Assembly: GCF_000196115.1 (NCBI RefSeq)
Contig: NC_005027.1
Coordinates: 6,134,001-6,198,000, forward strand
Direction of reading: 5' to 3'
DNA: 64,000 nucleotides
DNA from: Rhodopirellula baltica SH 1
GTDB lineage: Bacteria; Planctomycetota; Planctomycetia; Pirellulales; Pirellulaceae
Shown here: positions 1-9,733 of the stretch, piece after piece
Numbering within the stretch: the stretch's first letter is position 1
How the letters are laid out: each line of letters opens with the position of its first letter
Notes under the pieces: model-generated
Database searches by the model: none
Seen by the model: only the letters and a program-made list of their open reading frames with translations
Told to the model about the DNA's origin: nothing
Program-made: the position numbers and the translations under genes

Positions 1-343
1 ATCGCAGTCATGCTGGGAAACGAAACGGCACCGACAATCGAAAGGTCTATTTCCGATGATCCGCTTCTCCTCCAGCGTCCCGAGTTGAACCATTTCCGAT
101 TCAATTCCACCGCGAAGCAGGGCTCAACATCCTCCGCGAACCCAATAATGACCCCCACCCCAATAGTGTTCGGCCCGGCGTTTGCCGGCCTGGAATATTG
201 GCGGATAGTTGCCGAGTTGAATGTAGGTTCCTTGCAAAGGAAATGAAGCGATCGTCTTGCTAGGATCGTTGCGTTTGTGTGTTGGGGACCGCGCAGCATT
301 CATGCCGAGACCAGTCAGGCAAAATGACCTCCCACAACGCCGA
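1..343. other. No supportable gene
   Basis: Short open frames exist on both strands, but none shows a recognisable domain, a ribosome-binding site or a convincing composition. This is the distal side of the IS4-type transposase remnant that ends at 344, so it may hold the rest of that element. I could not locate a terminal inverted repeat. Confidence 0.5.
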
Positions 344-715
344 TTAGCAAATTTCTTTACGCTCCTCTTTGGCACGCTTTGCCTCTTCTGCAGCTGCTTG
401 CTTTTCGATGTGAGCAATCAGCTCCTCATCAGTGGCTAAGCCTTGGAAGTAGAAGCTGATTATTTCAAACGTTCGTTTCGTGGGGCGAGATCCAGTCCAC
501 AGGTTGATCAGCAAACAGGCAATCACCGAACAGTAGACTTGAATCTGGATTCCATTGGCGTTGTGGCTGATAAGGTGATCGCCGCCCATCAGTTGCTTGT
601 AGAACCGAAAGAAGATTTCAATTGTCCATCGGTAGGCGTAGATCAGGGCAATGATTTCAGCAGGTACATTCAGTAGATTGGTGGCAATGCGAAGGATCCC
701 ATCGCTGTTGAGGGT
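344..715 (-). pseudogene. IS4-type transposase, C-terminal fragment
   Basis: On the minus strand an uninterrupted frame from about 715 to the stop at 344 reads as the end of an IS4-group DDE transposase. It has the YxYRWxIExFFRFYK block (YAYRWTIEIFFRFYKQ), then a hydrophobic segment with LWTGSRPTKRT and a charged Lys/Glu tail. The YREK-like E and K expected around the third catalytic position are in this block. About 120 codons remain; the two N-terminal catalytic Asp regions are missing. The fragment starts exactly where the neighbouring DUF4062-STAND frame loses family-like sequence, so it is a truncated element fused into that gene. It cannot encode an active enzyme. Confidence 0.75.
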
Positions 716-2312
716 CTACTCCACTTCGTTCATCGATCGCTTTGTAATCCAACTCTCCAAGAGCATTAAGTTCGCCCGCAAGCACCCGAACCCAAAGTGG
801 ATTCTCGGAACATCTTCTACCGTCATTGCGTTTCTTTGCGACCGCACGCTCAATTACATGCGTTGGAAGTTCCCTGCAAAACTGGGCAGACGCCGTTTCG
901 AATAGAGAGGCTGCGTTCTCAATCGTGAACTCGTCTGATTCGAGCTGAATTGACTCCCATTCGTCCGCCAGAAAAGACGTGTGAGTTGAAAATTCGGAAG
1001 CACTCCGCGCGGATACCAAAAGGCGTCCGCTTTTCGGCAGGCATTCTGTAAGCCACCGCAATGTACGATCAGACAAATCGATGTATTCATCCATTCCATC
1101 GACGACAATAAGCAACGCCCCTTGCCTGGCTGCCTCATGGAACAGCGATTCTAGGCGTTGATTCGCTTGAGACGAAGTCAAATTATTGTTCACTGGTTGA
1201 CGATCTGTGATTCTCAGAAGTTCTTCAAGTTCTTGAATCCATCGCAGTTGCAAGTGATGCTTGCCGTATTTGTGCCCTAGAATTGTTGCGTAAACTAAGA
1301 GAAAGCACGGCAGATCCTTGGTGATCGTAGGTGCATCGTGATCAATTCGCTGTCTGGTTATCGAGCGTGATTTATTGATCGCGGCGACAAAAGCAAGTAG
1401 AAGCGTGGACTTACCCAATCCCGCTTCTCCCGTGATAACTAATGCTCGCCGGTGGGCTGTGGTCCACCATCGCCAGAGCTGAGAGACGAGGCGAGTCCGA
1501 CCTTGAAAATCACATAGTTCAGCGCGCAGTCTGTGAGTTTCGCGGTCGGCTGCTGTTGATGAATGCCTCTGGGTTTGTGATTTGGACCTTGCGAGCGACT
1601 GCGCCCCGTTTCCCACCCATTCGCGTGCCCTTTCTTCGAAGTAACCCTCTTCTTCGGACGCAAGTGTCCAACGCTTACCGTTTTGAGTTAATGTTGCTGG
1701 GTACTCGGTTATTAGGTTCGGGTATTCGTCCTCGATTCGACGAAGAAGAAGCCGTAGCCTATTTGAATTCTCAGTGGCACTGGCTTCGCCAGTCGTATCA
1801 GCTGCGTAATGGTCATCAAATTGCAAGCGATCCGCGTGCGGCACATGTCGGTAGTCTGCCTTCCTGACAAAAAAATGAACTCGATTCTCGTCGATCTCTC
1901 GGCGAAATGCTCCTATCTCTATTTCCAGCTCCGTAACGCTCTTCCTCCCAGGCGGTGGTCGGTGCCCCAATTCGGCTAACGCCCGTGCTACCGGGTGATT
2001 TGCGTCTTCCTTAGGTTCGCCCTGCGGGACCCAACCGTATCGATCGCCCAAAAGCACAACAAGGTGGTAATCAAGATCTTCCTTTCTACCAAGGTTGGAC
2101 AAACATGTTTGCAAAATGATTCTTTCCGAATCTTCCTCGACGCAGCCGTCAGTAAAGATTCCGTGCCTGAGGTCGCCCCACCGCAATTGAACATTCGGTG
2201 TATCGGCTGCAAGCCGCCGGCGAATGTCGGGATATACATTTCGGAGGAGTATATCTCGCTCTCGCTGCATATCCTTGAACGTGCTTGAGACAAAAACGAG
2301 TAGGTTTGGCAC
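657..2312 (-). CDS. DUF4062-STAND ATPase, C-terminus lost to an IS remnant
   Basis: The protein opens with a DUF4062 domain (about 1-150; VFVSSTFKDMQRERD) like those heading many NACHT/STAND proteins. A STAND-type P-loop ATPase follows, with Walker A GEAGLGKST (about 295-303) and Walker B LLIVVDGMDEY (about 400-410). Family members continue into winged-helix and repeat sensor regions. Here native sequence stops near residue 530, and the last 20 or so residues are read out of frame through an IS4-type transposase remnant. The product would be a sensor-less ATPase and is probably inactive. It is the last gene of a minus-strand group with the APH-like and Nudix-TIR-STAND genes. A signalling or defence role is inferred from architecture only. 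Confidence 0.75.
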   Translation of the reverse strand: MPNLLVFVSSTFKDMQRERDILLRNVYPDIRRRLAADTPNVQLRWGDLRHGIFTDGCVEEDSERIILQTCLSNLGRKEDLDYHLVVLLGDRYGWVPQGEPKEDANHPVARALAELGHRPPPGRKSVTELEIEIGAFRREIDENRVHFFVRKADYRHVPHADRLQFDDHYAADTTGEASATENSNRLRLLLRRIEDEYPNLITEYPATLTQNGKRWTLASEEEGYFEERAREWVGNGAQSLARSKSQTQRHSSTAADRETHRLRAELCDFQGRTRLVSQLWRWWTTAHRRALVITGEAGLGKSTLLLAFVAAINKSRSITRQRIDHDAPTITKDLPCFLLVYATILGHKYGKHHLQLRWIQELEELLRITDRQPVNNNLTSSQANQRLESLFHEAARQGALLIVVDGMDEYIDLSDRTLRWLTECLPKSGRLLVSARSASEFSTHTSFLADEWESIQLESDEFTIENAASLFETASAQFCRELPTHVIERAVAKKRNDGRRCSENPLWVRVLAGELNALGELDYKAIDERSGVDPQQRWDPSHCHQSTECTC

Positions 2313-2338
2313 TGGTGGATCTCACCTTGTCGGAGTAA

Positions 2339-4507
2339 TCAGTGAAACAAGTCTTCAAGTGATGCGATGGGCTTCGGATGGGTTGGCCAGCCAATTCGTC
2401 GTATTTGCTTGGCCATGCTTTCTTTCTTCCCGGTTTCGGAGGGGAGGAGGCGGTCGAGGGCGTGGCTGTAGAAATGCTTGGCGCGGTCGATATTTCCGAG
2501 GAGCAAGCAGGCTTCGCCTTCACTTGCGAGAATCCATTCTTGGTCCACGCGATCCAGTGGAAGCTGTGAGCAGATGGCGAGAACTTCGTTGGCCAATTGA
2601 TTCTTGAGCTCGTGATCGCCGACTAACAAGGCGAGAGTTGCAGCGTTGATGCCAGGGTAATAGTCGTGACTGAAGTCATAGGCCAATTTGTAATATTTGA
2701 GGGATGCTTGGTAAGCTTGGAAAGCGGGCAACGCGCCTTCGAGCATTTCAGCATGCGTGAAACTGCCGTCGCAGAGTCGGTCGGCACGGTCTTTGTAGAT
2801 GCGTCCTAGCCGGCTTAGCAGTTCGTGATCTCGGAAGACACAGGCCAACTTGTAGAGTGGTTCGACCTCGCGTCGCGCAAGCTCGTGGTTTTCTGGCTGG
2901 TTGGTCGTGGACAGCAGTAGCGCCAATTGCTCCTTCAGAACTATCGCGTGCGGAAACCGGACAATTCCCTCCCGCAAGCTGGTGATGCCTCTATCTAGCA
3001 ACTCGTCGGGATTGCGTCGGTCACGCTCGTTCCAACAGCGATAAGCGTAGGGCAGCAAGTGTAGGTGGCTGGGCACTTGCGAAACGTCGGGAGGTGACTC
3101 GCTGTCGGGTGGCCATGGCAGTTGCGAAAGATTGGCACAGGCGACTCCGGCGGACAACAAGGCCCAGGCAAGATGGTCGTCGGCAGAATGCCACTTGGCG
3201 GTGACAACCCCATAGGTGGCCAATGCGAAGTAATACTCGTCCTGCCAGTAGTTCTCTCGACCGCGCTCGAAGCCTAAAAACAGGGCGGCTTCTTTGCGAA
3301 TGCGGGCGATGATACGAACGGCTCGGCCCAGTGCCGTGCTGGCCGAAATGTCGGGCTCGAAGGCGGCGTCGAGCTTGGTGGCTCGGCTGCGGCTGGAGAT
3401 TTGCTTGGTCCAGTCATCGAGCAAGCGTTCGATGGCGAACATGATCTCCATCAACTCGACGCGTTGACCGATGCGCCGTTCCTCGCCGGTTAGCTGAATG
3501 GAATCAGGAAACGGTGGCTTCTGCGGTAACCGCAAGATACTTCGAAGTTCTGCACGCTCTTCTTCGCTATCGATGAGCTGCTGGAACAGTCGGCATTTCA
3601 GCTCAAGTTCAAGCTTGGCGAAGTCCCAAGCGATCAAGTTTTTGTCTGCCATCTTGTCGAAGTCAAACACGGCTGGCCATTCGGCTTCGCCTCGCACCGT
3701 ACCGACAATTACATTGCGACCGTGCAAATCGCCATGAGCAGAGCCAACGAGCATTTTCGGGTATTTGCGATGTTCAATTGCCCAAGCAGCGTAATCCACC
3801 GGATCGACATAAAGCGGACGTTCTAATGAATCTGGTTTACGCGAACAGCAAGTCAGCCAAGCCGCACCGCGACGCAGGCCCACGTAGGTGGGTTGTTGCC
3901 ACAACGCTAGCACATCATTGCTCTGGCCATAGCGAAGCGAATTCTTTACGCCCAGGTCAACGGCTTCGAACGACGGATCTTCTTTTGCCGAGTGATAGAA
4001 ACAGCGGAAGGCTTCGGTGTAGACCTGCGAAAGCACACGCTCGATCGAACCGCTAGCGGGTACATCGGATTGGATGCAAGTGTCGACAACTGCTTCCAGT
4101 TCGCTGGGTTGATCGGCTCGTCCATTGTCGAAATAGTACTGGTAGACATCGGGATAGATGGTCGCTTGTCGATGTTCGGACACAGGCCCAGAGATCGGTG
4201 CGATGAACAGCCGACTAGCCACGCCCCGTCGCTGAGCGCACTGCTCCCAAGCTTGACAGTCTCCAGCAACATCATCCGTATTTCCCAACTTGACCACATG
4301 CGCCGACGAGTTGGTGGGGGATAGAATTTCAACAGCGATGATCAGCTTCTTTTCCGGCTCATCGGAGAAGCCTCGAAAGCGTTGCTTAACAATGATCTCG
4401 GTCGGATTGGCAGCACGAAATATGTGCATCAGCTCGCCGTCTGCATGCTGACGCAGTTTGTCGCTCAGGTCTCGACGCGCTTCGGATGTCCAAGTCGGTT
4501 TCATCAT
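2339..4507 (-). CDS. APH-like kinase-fold protein with TPR C-terminus
   Basis: This 722-residue protein has a kinase-fold domain of the aminoglycoside-phosphotransferase type. The catalytic loop is HGDLHGRN (258-265) and the metal-binding segment is DFD (282-284), followed by a helical subdomain with WDFAKLELEL. The N-terminal 250 residues are acidic and alpha/beta. The C-terminal third is helical with tetratricopeptide-like repeats (about 540-700). Similar phosphotransferase-like domains have been described as ternary-complex-associated domains in NTP-dependent conflict systems; I recall TCAD9 as such a family but cannot verify membership. It lies 9 bp downstream of the Nudix-TIR-STAND gene on the same strand, so the two are very probably co-transcribed. 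Substrate unknown. Confidence 0.7.
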   Translation of the reverse strand: MMKPTWTSEARRDLSDKLRQHADGELMHIFRAANPTEIIVKQRFRGFSDEPEKKLIIAVEILSPTNSSAHVVKLGNTDDVAGDCQAWEQCAQRRGVASRLFIAPISGPVSEHRQATIYPDVYQYYFDNGRADQPSELEAVVDTCIQSDVPASGSIERVLSQVYTEAFRCFYHSAKEDPSFEAVDLGVKNSLRYGQSNDVLALWQQPTYVGLRRGAAWLTCCSRKPDSLERPLYVDPVDYAAWAIEHRKYPKMLVGSAHGDLHGRNVIVGTVRGEAEWPAVFDFDKMADKNLIAWDFAKLELELKCRLFQQLIDSEEERAELRSILRLPQKPPFPDSIQLTGEERRIGQRVELMEIMFAIERLLDDWTKQISSRSRATKLDAAFEPDISASTALGRAVRIIARIRKEAALFLGFERGRENYWQDEYYFALATYGVVTAKWHSADDHLAWALLSAGVACANLSQLPWPPDSESPPDVSQVPSHLHLLPYAYRCWNERDRRNPDELLDRGITSLREGIVRFPHAIVLKEQLALLLSTTNQPENHELARREVEPLYKLACVFRDHELLSRLGRIYKDRADRLCDGSFTHAEMLEGALPAFQAYQASLKYYKLAYDFSHDYYPGINAATLALLVGDHELKNQLANEVLAICSQLPLDRVDQEWILASEGEACLLLGNIDRAKHFYSHALDRLLPSETGKKESMAKQIRRIGWPTHPKPIASLEDLFH

Positions 4508-4516
4508 TTTTGATCT

Positions 4517-7500
4517 TTACTTCTTTTTGCGATTCCGCTTACGAGCACGATCTTTTGACTTGCGGATTTGCTTTCTTCTTATTCGATCGAATCGCATAGA
4601 TTCCCTTGAGATGCTCAAGGCGCCAATTGCAGTTGACCAATCGCCTTCATCAATGTCACACCAAGCCCCCAGAAAACCGATCGAATGAAGATGCTTGACT
4701 ATGGATCCTGCGGATAATTTGAGATCCTCAAAAAGCCCGAAAAGCACGCCGAAGACCAAATCGAATTCCTTACATTTCACACCAGAAGACTTCCGGTTGT
4801 CACAGACGATCTGCGCGGCCTTCTTGATCTCGCGTAGTGCCTCGTCGTAACGTCCTAAACTGCGATAAATCTGGCCAACATTAGTCTTCAGGACGGATAG
4901 AAGTGGGTCGCCGTGCTCAAGAGTGTCTTCGAATGTAATGCTGGCTAGGTCATTCAACGCTGCCGCCTCCTCAAACTCCCCTCGTTCTTTTAGCACGACT
5001 GCAAGGTTGATGGCGATTCGCGCGTAGGCTGGGCTGGACTTTCCGTATTTTTTCTTAACAGCTTCCATTGCAAACTCAAGATGCTGTTGTGCCTCTCCGT
5101 CTTCAGTTCGGTTGGATTTTAGGAGGCATTGGCCTAGCAGATCATGTGCTTTGTATTCGAGGTCACGATCTGAATTGGACAAGGAGTGTGCGAGTAAAAG
5201 TCTGGCTAGCTTTTCGGACTCTTCTAACCGTTTCAGCATTAGAAAGCATGTCGCCAAGTTGAAAGTTTCAGTAGCGTTTTCGCTGACCACACACCGAGAA
5301 GTTTTGGACTCATAGCCCAAGAACTCAGATAGGCAAGTCGCAGCGACATCGAAATTGCCTTGCGCAAAGGCAAGGCTCGCCTGAAGGATTGCACATTCCC
5401 TTTCCTGTTCGAATGCGTAGGGGACTTGGTCCAATTCGACAATCTTCTCTATCACCTCTTGAGCTTCATCAAATCTCCGTCGTTCGGTCAGGGCTCGCGC
5501 TAGGTTCTTGTATAAATGCGCGAGGCTTTGATGGCCCGCGATACGGCTATTCTCGTGTAGCGCTATTGCATCACGAACCAGCTGCTCAGCACTTGTCCAG
5601 TTTTCTGCTGATAATTGCCAGTTGCAAAGTTCGTGAAGCAAGATTGCCGATTGGTCTGGTGCGTATTCAGTCCACGAGTTCGCTAGATTTTCAATCGCAT
5701 GCAGCTCCCAATGGCTCTTGTCTTGAAGAACACCTTTCAGGAGTGATTTGGCATGTTCGTGAACCAGGATAAATAATTTGGAAAGTTTTGAATCTAGTCG
5801 ATCTTTGCACTCACTGTTTGAAAGATCAGGCCACGTGCGACGCCGAAGTGCAGCCTGGACAATCCGGTGCTGACGGGCAATCGGAGCTTGAGGTTCGCCG
5901 TTCAAGATGCGCCAACCAGCCAACAACCTCCGAACTCCATCGTCCCAGGGATCAGGATCGTCGGGATCATGGTCTAACGATTCGGGCTCCGATTCCTCAA
6001 GCAATTGAAACAACCAAATCCAGGGCACATGGTCCGCAGGCATAAGAGCGGCCCATTCCAGCACTCTCAGCGCCAAAGGACAATCTTGCTCTAACCTAGC
6101 AAAGGTAGGTTCCAACAATTGTGCGACGTTGGTCTCAATCTCTTGACTCAATCGAGCTCGAACCGCCGGGTCATCGCCTGCTTGCGCCAGCTTGACGGAA
6201 AGCCCTTTTTTCACCAAGCCAGCGTAGTAATCTTGCAGAGAAATTGAGCGGTTATGGCCTAAGTAGATTGCAACGACTTCTACGGCCAAGGCATGGCAAC
6301 CCAGTTGGTTTACCAGTCGCACGGCAGCTTTCCATTCCGCCGAATCCGTTTCGGTTTGGTCGTTTAGCAGCAATTCATCACCACGGCGCACACGCTGCCA
6401 CGCGAGATTGTCGGTGCCTGGCGTGGCAAACGGTCGGTATTTCTGAAAGAGATCGAGAGCATCTTCCGTGGATAGTGCATCCAAGTGCAAAGACTCGATG
6501 CCCCAGCGGGCGGGATCCAGCCGCGTTGTAGCCAGCACATGGACGAACTCAGGCGAAGGCAAACTCTGTGAACGCTGCGCAAGAATTCCGTCTGCTGCCA
6601 CGTTGTCGAGGATCAGCAAAATCTTGCCCTGCCCCGGACGCTCAAAGGCAGCTTTGGCTTTGGCAAAGGCCGCGGGTAGGTTCGTGTTGGCCAGTTCGTC
6701 TGGAATCGAAGCACCTAGATAGAGGTTGGCCAGCTGAACGATCTCCAGCCTTAGTTGGTCAGCAGAGGTGACTTTCTCCATGCCGATTTCGAATTGTCCG
6801 CCGAGATATTCCCGACGCCGCGTATGTGCAAAGGCGCGTGCTAAAGCCGTTTTGCCAAGCCCACCTACACCCTGAATTGCAGATATCGCGGTGACGTGGT
6901 CCATCCGAAGCATATTCCATAGTTGCGTCGATTCGCGTTCGCGTCCCACAAAGTTGATATTGAAAGCAGTGAGATTGGTTGGACTGTTCTGAATCGAACG
7001 CACATCGCAGACCTGGTTCCAGATCTTTTTCCGAAGTCCCTGAAGTCGACCAGTCACCACTTCGCGTTGCAAGGCAACTTGCCCGTCGGGCCACCATGGC
7101 TTTGCATCGAGAAACTGATGGCGCTTCAGGGTCTCGAACCAGCTTCGCTGCGGATGATCGTCGTCGCGATCAAAATCGGCGTGTTCCTGAATGTAGATGG
7201 CATGAATTGGCTCACCTGGGTAGAGCTTTTTCTTCTGTTGCAGGACAAAGGTATCATACTCGCGGCGGCACCACGGGCTGCCAAAGTAAGCGGGCGACAA
7301 TACCGCCAACATCGTTTTCGATTCGATCAAGCCACGGTAGATCCGTTTCTCCCAATCATCACTTGATTCAATGCCCCACAAGTCAAAGAAAATCTTCAGA
7401 GGTTCGTTCGGCACAAATTGTTCGTGCTCGCGACGAATATGCTCCACGAGCGCGGTGACTGAAGCGTCTTCATTATCTTTATGCCCATAAGAAACGAACA

Positions 7501-7957
7501 AATCAAATTCGGCCTGTTCGATCGCTTTAAATACGCTTCGGGCTTGATCGGCAATCGACTCGTTGGACGCCGTTCGACCGCTGCGGATCTGCGATTCGGT
7601 GACCCAACGGCAGTTGCCAGGAATCTGTTCCAAAACGGCGTCCGACAGACGTACCATGAAGGCCTGCCAATGATATTGAGTTTCCGCTTTGGCTGCTTGC
7701 GAGTACTCGCGGAATTGCATCGTTGCATAAGGATACGGAGCGACTTCGACCGCCGCCTCTGTGCACTCTAATTCTTCCGTGATTTCGCGTCTGCAAGCTT
7801 GATGAAATGATTCACCAATTTCGACGTGTCCTCCAATTAATGAGTATCTTTGCCAGCGAGAATTCCATTGAGTGAGTACCTCGACCGCCCCCGAGTCATT
7901 GAGGCGTGTTATCCACGCCAAGGCGGCTTCTGAGTGTCGGGACATGTCACAATCCAA
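4517..7957 (-). CDS. Nudix-TIR-STAND(NB-ARC)-TPR fusion protein
   Basis: Four modules can be read in 1,146 residues. An N-terminal Nudix domain (about 10-125) has a near-canonical box: G43, E49 and REITEEL, with the usual late Gly replaced. A TIR domain follows (about 150-290; FDLFVSYGHKD, then SPWCRREYDTF with the Glu expected of NAD-cleaving TIRs). Then comes a STAND/NB-ARC ATPase with Walker A GVGGLGKT (363-370) and Walker B ILLILDN (446-452). The C-terminal 450 residues are TPR-like repeats. Known TIR-STAND proteins are antiphage sensors whose TIR degrades NAD after repeat-driven oligomerisation. A Nudix head could bind or hydrolyse ADP-ribose-type products, which is my inference. Downstream of a second Nudix-like gene by 42 bp. 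Confidence 0.85.
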   Translation of the reverse strand: MDCDMSRHSEAALAWITRLNDSGAVEVLTQWNSRWQRYSLIGGHVEIGESFHQACRREITEELECTEAAVEVAPYPYATMQFREYSQAAKAETQYHWQAFMVRLSDAVLEQIPGNCRWVTESQIRSGRTASNESIADQARSVFKAIEQAEFDLFVSYGHKDNEDASVTALVEHIRREHEQFVPNEPLKIFFDLWGIESSDDWEKRIYRGLIESKTMLAVLSPAYFGSPWCRREYDTFVLQQKKKLYPGEPIHAIYIQEHADFDRDDDHPQRSWFETLKRHQFLDAKPWWPDGQVALQREVVTGRLQGLRKKIWNQVCDVRSIQNSPTNLTAFNINFVGRERESTQLWNMLRMDHVTAISAIQGVGGLGKTALARAFAHTRRREYLGGQFEIGMEKVTSADQLRLEIVQLANLYLGASIPDELANTNLPAAFAKAKAAFERPGQGKILLILDNVAADGILAQRSQSLPSPEFVHVLATTRLDPARWGIESLHLDALSTEDALDLFQKYRPFATPGTDNLAWQRVRRGDELLLNDQTETDSAEWKAAVRLVNQLGCHALAVEVVAIYLGHNRSISLQDYYAGLVKKGLSVKLAQAGDDPAVRARLSQEIETNVAQLLEPTFARLEQDCPLALRVLEWAALMPADHVPWIWLFQLLEESEPESLDHDPDDPDPWDDGVRRLLAGWRILNGEPQAPIARQHRIVQAALRRRTWPDLSNSECKDRLDSKLSKLFILVHEHAKSLLKGVLQDKSHWELHAIENLANSWTEYAPDQSAILLHELCNWQLSAENWTSAEQLVRDAIALHENSRIAGHQSLAHLYKNLARALTERRRFDEAQEVIEKIVELDQVPYAFEQERECAILQASLAFAQGNFDVAATCLSEFLGYESKTSRCVVSENATETFNLATCFLMLKRLEESEKLARLLLAHSLSNSDRDLEYKAHDLLGQCLLKSNRTEDGEAQQHLEFAMEAVKKKYGKSSPAYARIAINLAVVLKERGEFEEAAALNDLASITFEDTLEHGDPLLSVLKTNVGQIYRSLGRYDEALREIKKAAQIVCDNRKSSGVKCKEFDLVFGVLFGLFEDLKLSAGSIVKHLHSIGFLGAWCDIDEGDWSTAIGALSISRESMRFDRIRRKQIRKSKDRARKRNRKKK

Positions 7958-7999
7958 TTCGTGCTCTTTGCAGGTCGAATATTGGGCAGCTTACGCCAA

Positions 8000-8431
8000 T
8001 CAACCCCATCCAATGCAGTGATTTAAAATCTCTCCTACCGATCCTGACACCGGTTGATATTCACCGGAACGCAGTTTGTCGGCGGAAGCGTAGAGGGCAG
8101 ATGAAACGTGGCCAGAGAATTCGGGATGCGGTTCGACTTGGACGACGTGGTACTGGTAGTCCTTGATCTCGGCGTCGCGATCGGATTTTTGCAGACCTCG
8201 AAAGAATTGCTGCTCCTTGCCAGCGACAACACGACACGGGACTTGTAGGACTTCGGCGGCAGCGCGGACTGCTGCTTCACTGGGTGTCTCGGCAGGTAGT
8301 TCCTTGTCGATCTTGGTCATCGGCAACGTAAAGCAACGCCACTTGGCATTCCACCCGATCAAAATGTTGCCACCCGAATCGAAAACAAGTGCTACGGCGA
8401 TCGATGGCTGCTGAGGATCAAACACTGGCAA
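8000..8431 (-). CDS. Degenerate Nudix-fold protein
   Basis: This small protein (143 residues) aligns by eye with the Nudix N-terminus of the next gene: a start like IAVALVFDSGGNILIGWNAKW, then a helix in the Nudix-box position. That helix reads PSEAAVRAAAEVL, so the catalytic REUxEE glutamates are missing and hydrolysis is unlikely. Such inactive Nudix domains can act as nucleotide-binding sensors. It is the first gene of the minus-strand group (8431 down to about 700) and is transcribed divergently from the LysR-type gene across a 285-bp spacer that probably carries both promoters. Confidence 0.65.
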   Translation of the reverse strand: MPVFDPQQPSIAVALVFDSGGNILIGWNAKWRCFTLPMTKIDKELPAETPSEAAVRAAAEVLQVPCRVVAGKEQQFFRGLQKSDRDAEIKDYQYHVVQVEPHPEFSGHVSSALYASADKLRSGEYQPVSGSVGEILNHCIGWG

Positions 8432-8716
8432 ACTCCTTGGTTAACTTCTTGTCGGGAATGGTTATTGACCCATTTCCCTGACGGGAATACATTGATTGTA
8501 AGGCGTGCGGATCGGCGGACAAGCGGCAAACGCACATTTATTGAATTTGCCGTGCCGGAATGATTCAGTGGCTAGCCGTTGCTGCCTAAGAGAGAAGACA
8601 TTGAGTATCGCACATCTATATGTCGTCGTGGTTGCAGTTCGTTGGATAAGTATCCAGCGTGTCATCCGCAAAATTCGTGGACTGGAAGGTTACGGTACGT
8701 TGCGGAGTTGCACGCC

Positions 8717-9733
8717 ATGAATAAGGTAAGTCACATTCCAATTGAGTTGATGGAGACGTTTGATTGCATCGTTAAGAATGAGGGCGATGCTACAGCGGCC
8801 GCTCAGCAACTTGGCATTTCGCAACCCAGTATCTCGAAGCGGCTTTCCTCGCTCCGGCGCATCGTGGCGGAAGATGACAATCGGCCGTGGTTGATACTCA
8901 AGGGAAAACGCTGGCAGTTGACCCAGGCTGGCCAACGAGTTCACGCGGTGGTCAGCGATCTGATCAAGAAATACGAGCAAGTCGAGCAATTTATCGCCGA
9001 TAGTGGATCGTTTCGCTCTTCGGTTTCCATTGCGTGTGGTCAAACAGCCGCAGTTGGTTTCGTTCGATCGGCGGTTGAGCAGTTCGCTGAAGAATTGCCC
9101 GAAGTCCAAGTGCGAGTGTCGACGACTAGAGGGAAAGCCAGAATCGTTGGCGTCGCTGGGGGACAATTCGACCTGGCAATCGTCACTGACAACGAAGCCA
9201 CTATCCGTGATGTCGCGGGGATGGAGCTGTTCGTTGAGCCAATCGCGGTCGACCGTTTCGTCTTGGTTGCTAATCCTTCGGAGAAATCAGCTTGGCGAAA
9301 GGCGTGGAAGTCGTTGCCTGTACGTAGACCATTAACCGCGTTTGACATTGTTGATTTGCCGCTGATCCTGCCTGAACGCGATGCAGAACGTCGCCAGCAG
9401 TTTGACCATTGGTTTGCCGACTCGTGCGATGAGGTGCCCACGATCGCAATCGAAGTGGGCGGTTGGCAGAGTATTCTTAGCTATTCGGCGGTAGGACTCG
9501 GCGTGGGCTTGGTGACCGAGGAAGCGGTGCGAGGTTTCCAGGAGTCTGCTGCCGGCGCAAGACACAACAGCCTTACGGTGCGAGCCTTAGAAGAAAGTGC
9601 TTTACAACCAGAGGGTGTACGCGTGATCGCTCGCAAGCCGCAGGGGCAATCAACGCCGGACATCAACGAATACACACAGCGGTTGCTTGATCTGCTGCGT
9701 AAATCTGCACCGCAAGCGAAAGGGACCAAATGA
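8717..9733 (+). CDS. LysR-type transcriptional regulator
   Basis: The first 60 residues form the LysR winged helix-turn-helix (GDATAAAQQLGISQPSISKR), followed by the wing and linker helix. Residues from about 95 form a periplasmic-binding-protein-like sensor (FDLAIVTDN, ILSYSAVGLGVGLV). I place the start at ATG 8717, because upstream in-frame codons to 8579 do not match the family. LysR regulators usually control a divergent operon and their own gene, which fits the Nudix/TIR-STAND operon on the other side. Its stop overlaps the next gene by 4 bp, so it may be co-transcribed with the PGDYG-like and TrkA-RyR genes. Ligand unknown. Confidence 0.88.
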   Translation: MNKVSHIPIELMETFDCIVKNEGDATAAAQQLGISQPSISKRLSSLRRIVAEDDNRPWLILKGKRWQLTQAGQRVHAVVSDLIKKYEQVEQFIADSGSFRSSVSIACGQTAAVGFVRSAVEQFAEELPEVQVRVSTTRGKARIVGVAGGQFDLAIVTDNEATIRDVAGMELFVEPIAVDRFVLVANPSEKSAWRKAWKSLPVRRPLTAFDIVDLPLILPERDAERRQQFDHWFADSCDEVPTIAIEVGGWQSILSYSAVGLGVGLVTEEAVRGFQESAAGARHNSLTVRALEESALQPEGVRVIARKPQGQSTPDINEYTQRLLDLLRKSAPQAKGTK

